Below, piece by piece: positions 1 to 9,507 of a DNA stretch of 64,000 nucleotides (position 1 is its first letter; each line of letters opens with the position of its first letter). Position numbers and translations under genes: made by a program. The notes below the pieces were generated by a model that ran no database searches, had not been told where the DNA came from, and was given only the letters and a program-made list of their open reading frames with translations. The DNA comes from Locusta migratoria. Taxonomy: Eukaryota; Arthropoda; Insecta; Orthoptera; Acrididae. The stretch is taken from NCBI GenBank assembly GCA_026315105.1, contig CM048744.1, positions 313,851,270 through 313,915,269 on the forward strand. Direction: 5' to 3'.

Positions 1-2787
1 CCCAGACCTGAGGAACTGATGGACAAATTAGGACAGTCTCGCTTCTTTTCCAAGATTGATTTAGCAGAGGCATACTTACAGATTCCACTTGATGACGAGT
101 CAAAAAAGTTTTTCGTCATTAATACTCACATGGGCCTTTTTCAATTTCAACGCCTACCTTTTGGCAGTTCTTCCGCTCCCGCTATTTTTCAGCGCTTTTT
201 GGAACAGCTGACAGTTTCTGTACCGTGTTGTTCGAACTATTTAGATGATATTGTGGTATCCGGACGTACAGTTGAAGAACATTTAGCAAACCTGGAGTGC
301 CTTTTCAAAGTTTTGACTGCAGCAGGTCTACGTTGTAATAAAGCAAAGTGTTCGTTTTTTCAAACTGAAATAGAGTACCTAGGCCATGTGATTAATGCCC
401 AAGGAATTCATCCCTTACAGTCACATCTTCGAGCAATCAAAGACTTGCCTCCTCCTAAGAATGTGCATGAATTGCAAGCAGTAATGGGAAAGCTTAACTA
501 TTATTTCAGATTTATTCCCAATGCCTCTCAGATTGCAGCTCCACTGCATCACTTACGTAGGAAGAATGTTCCTTTTGTTTGGTCCAAAGATTGCCAGGTT
601 GCCTTTGACAACTTAAAGTCTGCACTACTGAGTGATGCATGTTTGATTCCCTTTGACCCCCAGAAGCCTGTAGTGTTAGCAGTTGACGCCTCATCGTACG
701 GCCTAGGCGCTGTAATCTCACATCGTATTGGATGTCACGATCGTCCTATTGCCTTTGCATCCAAGCTACTGACGCCGACGCAACAGAATTACAGTCAGAT
801 AGAAAAGGAGGCCTTAGCAATCATTTACGGCGTCACAAAGTTTCATCATTATCTCTATGGCAGAAAATTCTATTTGTTGACAGACCACAAGCCTCTCACG
901 TCGTTGTTCTCACCCACAAAGCCAATTCCGCCACGAACGGCACAAAAGCTTCAGAGATGGTCCTTGATATTGTCTAATTATCAGTATGAGATTTTGTACC
1001 GACCTACCACTAAACACGCCAACGCGGACACACTTTCCCGACTTCCGGTTGGCCAGGATGTGTCGTTTGATTCTTCGGAAATGGCATGTTGTCAGATAGA
1101 CTCCAGAGATGCTTCCGCTGTCGCAGATTTCCCTTTGAACTCTCGTCGGGTTGCACAGGAAACAGCTGCGGATGCAGACCTAAGTGTGGTAGCACGTTTT
1201 GTTCGCTCAGGGTGGCCTGCCAGAGCCAAAGACATTGATCGGCCTCTGGTTCGACGTTATTTTGCACAACGTCATGCATTATCTTTAAGTCAGGGTGTAC
1301 TGTTGTTGCATACCGACAACGTCCAAGCAAGAGTGATTGTTCCTCGTTCCCTGCAACGAGAAGTGTTACGCCTACTGCATCAAGGACATTGGGGCATTGT
1401 TAGGACAAAGCAACTGGCCAGACGTCATTGTACCTGGGTTGGTATGGACGCTCAGATAGAGGACATGACGTCACAGTGTACTGTTTGTGCGGAGCATCAG
1501 GCGGCTCCACCGCAACGTTTCTCAGACTGGCCACGCCCCAAGGGACCATGGCAACGTTTACATATTGACTTTGCCGGACCTTTCTGGAATACGCGCTGGT
1601 TAATTGTTGTAGACGCTTTCAGCAAGTTTCCTTTTGTGATTGCCATGAACTCAACGACAGCTTCTAGTACAATCAGTGCCTTAACATCAGTGTTTTGCAT
1701 CGAAGGCTTGCCTGAAACTATCGTCAGTGACAATGGACCTCAGTTTGTTAGTGCGGAATTTCAACAGTTTTGTCGTGTGAATGGCATTCAGCATATCACC
1801 ACCGCGCCTTTTCACCCTCAGTCCAATGGTGAAGCAGAACGTTTCGTTCGAACATTCAAGTCTCACATGGAGAAGATGAAAGGTCAGCACTCCAGGCAGC
1901 AAGCTCTTCAAATTTTCCTGTCTACGTATCGGTGCATGCCACGTGACGGCCCGTCTCCTGCCGAGCTGCTACACGGCCGCCGTCACCGCACTCTCCTTCA
2001 CCTGCTGCAGCCTCCCACGCACCGAGTCGGTTCGTATGGCGCTACGCGTTTTCAGGTTTCCACGCCGGTGCTGTACAGGGTGTTTGCTGGAAACAAGAAG
2101 ACATGGTTGCCGGGCACCATTCAACGCGTGCTTGGGCGCAATATGTTTGTTGTACGTTCTTCCACAGGGTCGGAGCTGCGGCGCCACGCAAACCAATTGC
2201 GCCTGCACAGACCGCGCGATCCTGTCTCCGGTTTCTTGATTCCAGACCCAGTTCACCGCCAGGGAGCACAACCACATCGTTCGTCCCCGGACTACGAGAT
2301 CCCTATGGACGTCGACGTACATCCGACGCAGTCGTCGCCGCCGCTGTCGCCGCCGCAGATGACAGCGTCACCGAGAGGGACTCCGGGACCGTGCGGGCCC
2401 CCCCAGCTTGGGCCACGCACCTCAGAAGAAGATGACCTGCTCCCTCTGGGCGGGGGGGTGCGCCCTTCCCCAGGTTTCGGCGGGTTCCCTGGAGGATCGC
2501 AAGGCGGATGCCGGGGCGCGGACGGCGTCCCGATCCCGGCCTCAGCTACGACGCCCGTCCCACCAGTAACGCCCCCGCCCAGGCCCTCCTCCCAGTGCCG
2601 TCGCCGTGGCCCTCAGCCCTACGCCACGACGGCGCGGCGGTTTGGGGGGGAGGGGTGTGGTGTCGCACAAGTACAAAGTGCGCGCCACCTACTTTCGCCG
2701 CGCGCCGCCATGCATGCACGGCGCGGCGTTCTTCCGACGACAGCCACGAGCGCCCTCTGGTACAACGCCGCTCGTGGCCACCACTGA
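1..2787 (+). CDS. Gypsy pol polyprotein, C-terminal part (RT, RNase H, integrase), 5'-partial
   Basis: The frame is open from base 1 to the stop at 2785-2787. It contains the end of reverse transcriptase (YLDD at about 238-249), RNase H (AVDASSYGLG near 680), and integrase with an HHCC finger (from about 1378) and D,D35E residues (DFAGPF, SDNGPQF, NGEAERF). A Pro-rich tail follows. The last about 43 codons run into the 3' LTR. Against copy 2 there are roughly 16 residue changes and one short indel in the tail (PTQSSP region). No frameshift or stop is present, so the visible part could be functional. The products would replicate and integrate the element in cytoplasmic particles and the nucleus. 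Confidence 0.95.
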   Translation, partial: PRPEELMDKLGQSRFFSKIDLAEAYLQIPLDDESKKFFVINTHMGLFQFQRLPFGSSSAPAIFQRFLEQLTVSVPCCSNYLDDIVVSGRTVEEHLANLECLFKVLTAAGLRCNKAKCSFFQTEIEYLGHVINAQGIHPLQSHLRAIKDLPPPKNVHELQAVMGKLNYYFRFIPNASQIAAPLHHLRRKNVPFVWSKDCQVAFDNLKSALLSDACLIPFDPQKPVVLAVDASSYGLGAVISHRIGCHDRPIAFASKLLTPTQQNYSQIEKEALAIIYGVTKFHHYLYGRKFYLLTDHKPLTSLFSPTKPIPPRTAQKLQRWSLILSNYQYEILYRPTTKHANADTLSRLPVGQDVSFDSSEMACCQIDSRDASAVADFPLNSRRVAQETAADADLSVVARFVRSGWPARAKDIDRPLVRRYFAQRHALSLSQGVLLLHTDNVQARVIVPRSLQREVLRLLHQGHWGIVRTKQLARRHCTWVGMDAQIEDMTSQCTVCAEHQAAPPQRFSDWPRPKGPWQRLHIDFAGPFWNTRWLIVVDAFSKFPFVIAMNSTTASSTISALTSVFCIEGLPETIVSDNGPQFVSAEFQQFCRVNGIQHITTAPFHPQSNGEAERFVRTFKSHMEKMKGQHSRQQALQIFLSTYRCMPRDGPSPAELLHGRRHRTLLHLLQPPTHRVGSYGATRFQVSTPVLYRVFAGNKKTWLPGTIQRVLGRNMFVVRSSTGSELRRHANQLRLHRPRDPVSGFLIPDPVHRQGAQPHRSSPDYEIPMDVDVHPTQSSPPLSPPQMTASPRGTPGPCGPPQLGPRTSEEDDLLPLGGGVRPSPGFGGFPGGSQGGCRGADGVPIPASATTPVPPVTPPPRPSSQCRRRGPQPYATTARRFGGEGCGVAQVQSARHLLSPRAAMHARRGVLPTTATSALWYNAARGHH

Positions 2788-3108
2788 AGGACTTCGCACT
2801 CCGACTTCGGACTGAGATAGCAACGAGTTAGGACCTTCGTAATCCGATAGGCACGAGTGAAGACTTTGCTATTGTACAGGCACTAGGCAGGCCTCTAACA
2901 ACTATGTATCAACATTCTGCAGTACTATGTAAAAGTTAAGTATTGTTACATTCTGTGCAATATATCTCTTTCTAATTTACTCGAGTGTTTATAGTTTCTG
3001 GCTGCTCCCCTCCGTACCTGCTCCAGCGTGTTGGTCTCATTCGACTCGGCCACCGACACCTACGGCGAGGCTGGGACACAAAAGCGGCGACGAAGTTGGG
3101 ATACAAAA
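2656..3108 (+). repeat. Gypsy 3' LTR, full length (453 bp)
   Basis: It begins TGTGGTGTCGCAC right after the polypurine tract and ends GGGATACAAAA. The same 456-bp unit stands alone with a TSD at 21046-21501, which fixes both ends. The last about 60 bp contains two copies of a GGGAYACAAAA motif flanking CGGCGACGA, resembling the LTR end plus primer-binding site. The opposite strand near 3046 holds GGTGGCCGAGT, like a tRNA A box. Confidence 0.9.
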
Positions 3109-3529
3109 TACTGAAAGTTGAGAGAAGAGCAGTTTTGTTATATCGCGATATAGGGGAGAGAGTGTCACAGTCATGAGCACGAGTCGGATTTCGAATCATT
3201 AAAACAGAGGCGTTATTCGTTGCGGCTAGTTCTATTTGCGATGTTTCTGTCACCATACTCTTTCGAATGCGAAAATACCTTATTAGCACCCAACTACAGA
3301 GGGCGACATGATCAACGTAAAATAATAAGAGAAATCAAATCGAAACCGCTCTATTAGAGAATGGGACGGGAGAGAAATATCATAAAGGAATCCTCTGCCT
3401 TGGACGGAAATGATTTTTGCATGGTACAAGTGTGAGTCTGTAAATAAATCGCAAACTGAGGCAGACAAGCCAGTACTGTGCGCTGTGTAGGGGTGTTTTC
3501 CTACCACTACGACACATTCGTCTTGTGGG
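3109..3529. other. Unassigned DNA right of gypsy copy 1
   Basis: I recognise nothing here. Open frames are short and without family motifs. Confidence 0.4.
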
Positions 3530-3870
3530 TTGCAGCAGTTTAAGGAACCAAATAAAGTTTCAGCTCAAAGAGCGTCACTTACAGCAAGCCTGCTCAGGAG
3601 GCGACTAGACGAGCACGCGGCGCCAACACGACAGCACCGCCTGCAGCTCATACAGAACAAGGTACTACGCATCATCAGCAACGCTCCACGATACACACGC
3701 GCCGTGGATCTTCACATTGAATACCGCCTAGAGCGCCTCTCGGTGGTATTCAAGAAACTCGCCACACGACTGTACAAGAACTCGAGACACTCGAACAATC
3801 CCTTCATTCTACGCTTGGGGAACTAAGATCACAACAATAGGTGGAAACATAAAACACTTCTCCTCAGAGA
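3530..3870 (+). pseudogene. Jockey-like LINE, C-terminal end of the RT ORF
   Basis: The translation LQLIQNKVLRIISNAPRYTRAVDLH...NSRHSNNPFILRLGN is the typical region after the RT palm and thumb in jockey-like non-LTR ORF2 proteins (LQ..QNK.LR.I..AP.Y). One in-frame stop precedes a further recognisable stretch (DHNNRWKHKTLLLRD), so this is a decayed, 5'-truncated copy. No EN or RT catalytic core is present. The following about 700 bp may be its 3' UTR, but no poly(A) or TSD was identified. Confidence 0.65.
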
Positions 3871-4755
3871 CTAACCAGCTACGGACCTACGGTCATAGGG
3901 ACCACCAACTCGCAAACACGATGAATATGGCAAACCACTGCAGAACAGCAAACTGACTGGCAATGCCAGCTGAGCTCACAGCCGATCTACAGGCAAGGCA
4001 GGGAAACCATATTCAGCGCACTAAACACAAACAAACCTATACAGTCCCACACACACTTAGCCAGTTCTATGACCGAACTGTCTAACTACCATGACAAACT
4101 TGGCTATGTTCAGAGGTATTCTGCCACAGCCGATGTTCGCAGGTATTCTGCCGCAGCCGACTCAGGAGACTTCACAGGAGCTCAGCTGCAGCAGAACCTC
4201 GCATCAACCGGACTGATTCTTTATGACGAACCTAGCAAAGTTAAAGGTTCTGAGATGTACCCTTTAGTAACATTACCAAACCTTGCATGATCTGTCGCAG
4301 ATAGCATACCGCTACTGCCCTTAAAACCTACCCCACTGTCGCAGAGGGTTTGTTTCCCTTGGCTCTTGCCTTGGCACTTTTTTCCTCTGCCTTTACATAC
4401 CTTTACCCTTCGTATACCTTTCGACCAATTCTATCTCCAGATGCACCGTATTAATGGGTGATCGTACCCACACCTACGGATAACATCGCAGTCCCCACAT
4501 CCCGTGATCCACCTTAGCAAACTAACCAAATTACGGAGGTGACAGTAGAACTTTTGTGATGGTCACCAGGTTGGTGTAGGCGTGGAGGGGCCCCATCCTT
4601 TCCCACTAGACGAGCACGATCGCTCGCTACCTGGGTCGTGAGCGCTCGCGGCTGTTGGGGAGCTCAGGCGTCGTGACGTACTGCAGCGCCGGGGAGTGTA
4701 AACTTCTCCGTCTTGCGGCACGTGATAATACGACTTTATCAGTTCACTATTTGAG
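3871..4755. other. Unassigned DNA, possibly LINE 3' UTR
   Basis: There is a short imperfect direct repeat near 4112-4160 (AGGTATTCTGCC twice). No gene is supported; the open frame at 4069-4290 has no recognisable motif. Confidence 0.35.
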
Positions 4756-4756
4756 G

Positions 4757-5388
4757 AGGAGAGCACTTAGCGACTTGCAAAAAAGTTTAAACATAATTTC
4801 AAACCTTTAGGGAAAAAGTTTGTCACTTGATATTTTTTCGGCGTTCATGCAGTAAAATTACGGCATTTGGCACGATATTACAATTTATTACTCGTACTGT
4901 GTTAATTTTGTTTGCGAGAAATGTTACAGAGATTTTACACACATACCACTGAACGTACATTCGAAATTTTATCGTAGTACGACAGACGCTTCATGAAATA
5001 TGGAGTTATAAACAATTAGGTTCATGAAAAACGGCCTCATCACGCTTGACGTTTTGATTTATTACGTGTTTCCTACTAGCTCTATTCGCGACGTATTTTG
5101 TGGACCTTTTACATATGCACCACCGGATGTACCTTCGAAATAATATCGTATTACGACACATAGTTCAGGTTCTATGACGTAAAAGACTATGAAATGCACG
5201 AAAATTCGCCCTAAAAAGCACGAGGTTGTAATTTACTACATCTTTACTACCATCTCCATTTACAACACATTTATTTATTCCAGGTAAATTGTTTGAATTT
5301 GAAAGTTGTTTACTTTTAAGGGATATGAGATGTACTCACTCAAAGCTTCAATAAATAAATACCCGGGCAACGCCAGGTTTTTGGCTAG
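4757..5388 (+). mobile_element. Helitron-like element, 3' part (non-autonomous)
   Basis: The right end has a short GC hairpin (CCCGGGCAACGCCAGG), then TTTTTGG, then CTAG followed by T: the layout of a Helitron 3' terminus. The left portion (about 4760-4840) matches, in reverse, the inside of the Helitron at 51622-53650. No coding region is present. The 5' end was not found. Confidence 0.7.
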
Positions 5389-5956
5389 TAGATGTATAAA
5401 ATCGTTATTGAATACTGTAGAGTCTCGATTATCCTACCTAAACAGGCCGCGGCAAGTGCGGTTAAGCGGGAAGGTCGGATAACAAGGAAAATAATGAAAA
5501 AAAAACTTAGCAAATACGTGAACAAGAACTGAATATAACAATTAAATACATTAGAAAAGTGATAAGATACTACGTTCCACAAAAATTAAACTAAAGTAGG
5601 ACAAAGAAATTAAAAATTTAATACAATACAAATTAAATTAGACTGAGTAGATATTTACTGACGTCCAGTTTCACTGTTGTGTTTTTTTCTCTCTCTTTTT
5701 AACCGCTAAATCACATAGTCCCTTAAGAAGCAAAACCTCAGTAGACGATATTTCCTTCAGCTGCTGTAAATATTTTAAAGCTGTTTCTTAGACTTTTTGT
5801 CTTTCTTTGTGAGAAATCTTGGACACACATTCCTCCACTACACCCGCTTCAGCGTCGTCTTCTTCTTTTTCGTTCACCATGTTGACGATATCTTCATATG
5901 GCACTTCAAATACTTCGTCTTGGATAATCCATTAATTTAGATCATCATCTGAGGCG

Positions 5957-6166
5957 TCATACGTCTCTAACTTCTCGTAACAATGAAAACAGGGTAGTAT
6001 TTTCGGGTGCAGTCTGCTGCTGTAGATTTTCATCTAGAAAATTTTCTTGATTTTGCTGAAGAAAAGTTTTCCAATTGTATTTTCGCCAATATTGGGCCAC
6101 GTCATAAGCTACGTCTTTCAAATTAATAAGGCGCAACTTCTCTACCATGACTTTTCCCTCGTCCAT
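5957..6166 (-). pseudogene. Tigger/jerky-type transposase, C-terminal fragment
   Basis: The stretch INLKDVAYDVAQYWRKYNWKTFLQQ is the C-terminal helix-rich part that follows the DDE core in Tigger transposases. It is separated from the upstream part only by the SINE insertion and its TSD, so both pieces were one ORF before insertion. Confidence 0.75.
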
Positions 6167-6480
6167 GTCCGCCTCCGTAGCTCAGCGGTAGCGTCGCTGA
6201 CTACCACGCAGGGGGCCCGGGTTCGATTCCCGGCAGGGGACTAATCATCATCATTGGCACGTAAGTCGCCCACGCGGCGTCAAATAGAAAGACTTAAACT
6301 CAGGCGGCCGAACAATCCCGTAACAATCTCCGTAGTCGAGAACGAAACGTAAGGGAGAGGAAGTTTTATAGACCGAGCCCGGAAGTGTTTACTGATGAAG
6401 ACGCCGGTCATGAAAGTCTTCATGGGATGATAACCCCGTAATGGATCTCCCGGCAACAGAAATACATACGCTCATTTCCA
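6167..6480 (+). repeat. tRNA-derived SINE, family C, full length
   Basis: The tRNA-like head has an A-box region (TAGCTCAGCGGTAGCG) and a B box (GGTTCGATTCC), then a body and an AT-rich tail. A perfect 14-bp TSD, TTTCCCTCGTCCAT, flanks it (6153-6166 and 6481-6494), breaking the Tigger transposase reading. Confidence 0.95.
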
Positions 6481-6502
6481 TTTCCCTCGTCCATAGTACT
6501 AA

Positions 6503-6724
6503 TCAAAGAGGAAAGCTTCTGCGGTAGTTTCTCCTCTGTGTCTCTAAGGTCCCTTGGTCCACAGGTTGTGATACAGATGTGACATTTGGAGGCAAAAACA
6601 TGGCCTTTATATCTTGATCTTGAAGTTCATCCTCATTAGGATGACAAGTGGCATTGTCTAGAAGCAACAGTGCTTTGCGGGGCAAGTTGTTGGTTTTCAA
6701 AACCTTTTTCAGTTTGTAGCACAA
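6503..6724 (-). pseudogene. Tigger/jerky-type transposase, DDE domain fragment
   Basis: The residues RKALLLLDNATCHPNEDELQ...IKAMFLPPNVTSVSQPVDQG match the DDE_1 core of pogo/Tigger/jerky transposases: a catalytic D in LLLDNA and the conserved LPPNVTS..QP.DQG block. The N-terminal CENP-B-like HTH is absent. The reading continues on the far side of the SINE at 5957-6166. Confidence 0.85.
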
Positions 6725-6747
6725 AGTCGTTAAAAAAACATAATATT

Positions 6748-7155
6748 CTTTTTCTGCGTGCAGTCACAGAGTAACATATACAGAGAAGCATCGTACCCTA
6801 AACCACTGTCCTACGCTCCCCTAGTAGTTCCGTAAGATGCTAGCAGGTGTCAGGCGGATCGCTGGCTTAGGGTGCCTCTCGCACGTCAGAGGGTAGCGTG
6901 GAGGGGAGGCTGAGGGGAGAGCTCGTGCCGCCTGCCACGAGGCCACGGCTGTGTCCGGTGTGCTGGCGTTTGAGGGGAGGTGGTGGTGGGGGCAGCCGCT
7001 ACCTGCCGCCTGCTCTGGCCAATTTAAAGATCTGCTTCTCACCGCAGCGCCATCATGGGACATCTTACGGAACTGCTGGAAACCCTCCCTCCCCGCACCC
7101 CGGAGCGTTGGACCGGGCACTTACGGAGGTTTCCCGTCTGTATGTATTTGTCTGT
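6748..7155. mobile_element. MITE-like repeat D, copy 1
   Basis: A GC-rich block of about 0.4 kb recurs in inverted orientation at 42626-43010. Both copies carry internal inverted repeats around TTCCGTAAGATG and GGAGCGTAGG, suggesting a non-autonomous fold-back element. Open frames here are by-products of base composition. Confidence 0.6.
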
Positions 7156-7270
7156 GGTGCAGTCCCGACGCGGTGAAAGGGTCGGATGAAACGGAAGGTC
7201 GGATAACTGAAGTTCGGATAATCGAGACTCTACGGTATCTATTTTAGTTGCAGAGATACTTGGGCAGTAC

Positions 7271-7570
7271 CTGCGGGAAGTCCCTCTCGGCGGCCTGGTG
7301 GCAGAAGTGCAGGAAGTAGGTGCGGCCGGGCCCCGCCCTGGCGGCGTGCAGGAAGCCCACCCTGAGCAGCGGCGCGGCCGTGTGCCCGTCGCTCAGCAGC
7401 TCCAGCGTGGCGTCGCGCACGTTCAGCGGCAGCTGCACCGGCCGCTCCCAGTCCGTGTACTCGTTCTTCAGCGTCGAGAAGATCTCGTTCAGGTGGTACA
7501 CGTACGCGTTCCGCACGAACGTGCGCAGGATGCGGTCGCGCCGGCTCTCGTTGAAGCCGAACTCCAGGTC
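7271..7570 (-). CDS. Nlg: Neuroligin-like cholinesterase-domain exon (100 codons)
   Basis: This internal exon reads DLEFGFNESRRDRILRTFVR...NEYTDWERPVQLPLNVRDATLE...TYFLHFCHQAAERDFPQ, the distal alpha/beta-hydrolase region of neuroligins: catalytically dead esterase homologues acting as postsynaptic membrane adhesion proteins that bind neurexin. The exon is bounded by an acceptor (GTGTGTGCCGGCAG) and a donor (CCGCAG then GTACTG). It is exactly 100 codons in phase 0, matching the phase-0 end of the exon at 25945-26366. It is GC-rich, unlike the AT-rich flanks. Another carboxylesterase-like protein is possible but the NEYTDW...RDATLE signature favours neuroligin; the paralogue is unresolved. Confidence 0.93.
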
Positions 7571-7779
7571 CTGCCGGCACACACACAGACGCTCTTATAC
7601 ACACTGACAGAGGCATTATACACTCCTGGAAAATGAAACACGAACACCACGAATTCGTCAACCCAGCACAGCGAAATTTTATTGACACATTCTGGAGGAT
7701 GTGTACAGCACACAATCACGCAGTCAGAACCATACGCACGTCAGTACAGTCACCAGAGCGTGCACAATGTCGATTAGAT

Positions 7780-8870
7780 TATATACACGACATTTCGTAA
7801 TGACGTGGAACGTGTCAGTTTAGTAAATGTTGTCTACACTTGACAATCGATATTTTAAGGATTTTTATTACATTTTTTGTTGCTTTTTATTTTTAATTTT
7901 TTTAAAGATTTATCTAAAAATCCATCTACATTGTAGGAGTTGTTATTTAGAAATTCCTTTAATTTCTTTTCAAATACTAGTTGGCTATCTGTCAAACTTT
8001 TGATGCTACTTGGTAATGACCGAAGACGTTTGTGGCAGCATAATTCACCCCTTTCTGAGCCAAAGTTAGATTTAACCTTGAATAGTGAATATCACCCTTT
8101 CTCCTAGTGTTGTAGCTATGCACACTGCTATTACTTTTGGATTAGGTCGCATTGTTAATACCAAATTTCATGACTATATATTGCGAAGCTACAGTGAAGA
8201 TCCCTAGATCACTAATTAAGTGAATGCAGGATGATCTTGGGTGGGCTCAAGCAATTATTCTGATTACACGCTTTTATGCAATGAATACTTTTTTAATCAA
8301 TGTTGAATTGCCCCAGAATATGATCCCATACGAAAGTTGTGAATGAAAATAGGCGTAGTAAGCTAAGTTACTGAGATGTATTTCACCAAATTTTGCAATG
8401 ACTCTGATATCATAAGTAGCTGAACTCAAACGTTTCAGGAGATCTTTAATATGTTTCTTCCAGTTCAGTCCTTCGTCAATGCAAACACCTAAAAATTTTG
8501 AATATTCTACCTAAGCTACAGATTTATAATCATACCCTAAAAATGTTCAAATGTCTGTATAGCTTATGGGACTTAACTACGGGGTCATCAGTCCCTAAAC
8601 CTACAAACTATTTATGAACTAGCTAATACTAAGGACGGCACAAATATCCATGCCCGAGGGGGACCGTAGTGGCCGTGCAGACCATGACTGAAGCGCCTCA
8701 GTCTCCTCGGCCACCGCGGCCGGCATAATCATAGTCTAAATTTATTAATGGTGTCATGCCCTTTACTATATGTTACTGTATATACTGGGATTTATCAAAG
8801 TTTAATGAGAGTCCATTTGTAGAGAACCACTTAATAACTTTCTGAAAGATATCATGTACAATTTCACCAG
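7780..8870 (-). pseudogene. Non-LTR retrotransposon RT C-terminus, decayed
   Basis: Minus-strand reading with small frame changes gives LSYGIIFWGNST and later LPSSIKSLTDSQLVFEKKLKEFLNNNSYNVDGFL, the C-terminal region of jockey/CR1-superfamily RT ORFs. It interrupts the Tc1 sequence between about 7775 and 8875, and a SINE lies inside it. The copy at the right edge of the window (62850-64000) may be the same family. Confidence 0.65.
8535..8724 (-). repeat. tRNA-derived SINE, family A
   Basis: Complementary strand: head GGCCGCGGTGGCCGAGG, then the GGCATGGATATTTGTGCCGT body, then the tail ending in ACATTTGAACATTT. A 9-bp TSD ATAATCATA occurs at 8526-8534 and 8725-8733. The B-box segment is partly deleted in this copy. 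Confidence 0.9.
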
Positions 8871-8874
8871 TCAA

Positions 8875-9151
8875 TTCCTGTTACACTAGTATCGTGTATA
8901 CCCTTCTTTTGCAGCAATGCAGGGTGCAACTTTTTCATGAAGGCCATTGTAGAGATGTAGAATGAAGTCTCACGGTATGGCCTGCCATGCAATTTCCATC
9001 GCCTCAGTTGGTCCAGATCTCGTGCCGGTCGCATAGACCGTGCCAACATGACGTTTCATCCGATGCTAGTCATGCTCAATGGGGGACAGATCTGGGAATA
9101 ATGATGGGCAGGGTAGTTGTACACCCAGAAGAGCACTTGTAGACGCACATT
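8875..9151 (-). pseudogene. Tc1-like transposase C-terminal fragment (left of gypsy copy 2)
   Basis: The minus strand encodes PDLSPIEHD followed by a tail matching DD34E Tc1 transposases. It is the direct continuation of the fragment at 14506-14885 once gypsy copy 2 and its TSD are removed. Frameshifts and stops are present. Confidence 0.8.
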
Positions 9152-9156
9152 GTTCT

Positions 9157-9271
9157 TTTTGTGTCCCAACTTCGTCGCCGCTTTTGTGTCCCAGCCTCGT
9201 CGTAGGTGTCGGTGGCCGAGTGGAACGAGACCGACACAGGAACAAAAACAGCACGAAGTTGGGACACAAAA
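9157..9271 (+). repeat. Rearranged 5' LTR: inverted LTR end plus short direct LTR end
   Basis: 9157-9236 begins TTTTGTGTCCC and is the reverse complement of the last about 80 bp of the full LTR. 9237-9271 then ends GTTGGGACACAAAA in the normal direction, directly before the primer site. The outer edge abuts the TSD exactly, so the inverted end was the integrated terminus. Confidence 0.88.
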
Positions 9272-9290
9272 GTGGCGACGAGGAGTGATA
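9272..9290 (+). promoter_or_regulatory. Primer-binding site, serine-tRNA-like
   Basis: TGGCGACGAGGA directly follows the LTR end. It is complementary to a tRNA 3' end of the form TCCTCGTCGCCA, which fits arthropod tRNA-Ser(GCT) as I recall it. The tRNA identity is inference. Confidence 0.65.
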
Positions 9291-9507
9291 GACGACCCGT
9301 GGATCAGCCCGCTTACAGCAGCCAGACAGCAGCAGTCGGAGCACGCAGAAATTGCTCCCGCCCACCCACCCTTATTATAAGATTTTTGGGGGAACATATT
9401 CAGTTACGTGTTTGTGGACATTTTTGTTGCAGATCGAGCGTCCTCATTTATCTTGCATTGGTGTTTTGTTATAATTTACTTGTATGTGCGGCGCCTAATC
9501 GGTCAGC

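Larger units (their letters stand above)
1..3108 (+). mobile_element. Ty3/gypsy LTR retrotransposon, copy 1 (5' part outside window)
   Basis: The first 2.6 kb matches positions 11701-14343 of the complete copy at 9157-14500 almost base for base, so the window opens inside the RT domain. A G-rich polypurine tract (2643-2655) precedes the 3' LTR at 2656-3108. The left half lies outside the window, so the TSD cannot be tested; the right flank begins TACTG. The internal region is intact as far as visible, and only scattered substitutions separate it from copy 2, which points to recent movement. The single gag-pol frame and the serine-tRNA-like primer site seen in copy 2 suggest a Mag/K02A2.6-type lineage, but a phylogeny is needed. 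Confidence 0.95.
5413..7237 (-). mobile_element. Tigger/pogo-like DNA transposon
   Basis: Terminal inverted repeats GTAGAGTCTCGATTATCC (from 5417) and its exact complement (to 7233) lie just inside TA dinucleotides at 5413-5414 and 7236-7237. This is the TIR and TA-TSD form of pogo/Tigger elements. The transposase runs on the minus strand but is interrupted by a SINE (6167-6480) and followed by a MITE-like block (about 6748-7155). It sits 34 bp past the donor site of the neuroligin exon at 7271, in the next intron. Confidence 0.9.

Noticed and set aside
1010..2831. Many open frames on both strands within gypsy pol, repeated at 12710-14558
   Set aside because: They overlap the long pol frame, have no family motifs, and appear in both copies only because the copies are nearly identical.
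7298..7636. Plus-strand open frames over the exon at 7271-7570
   Set aside because: Antisense by-products of a GC-rich exon; the minus-strand reading matches neuroligin and has splice sites.
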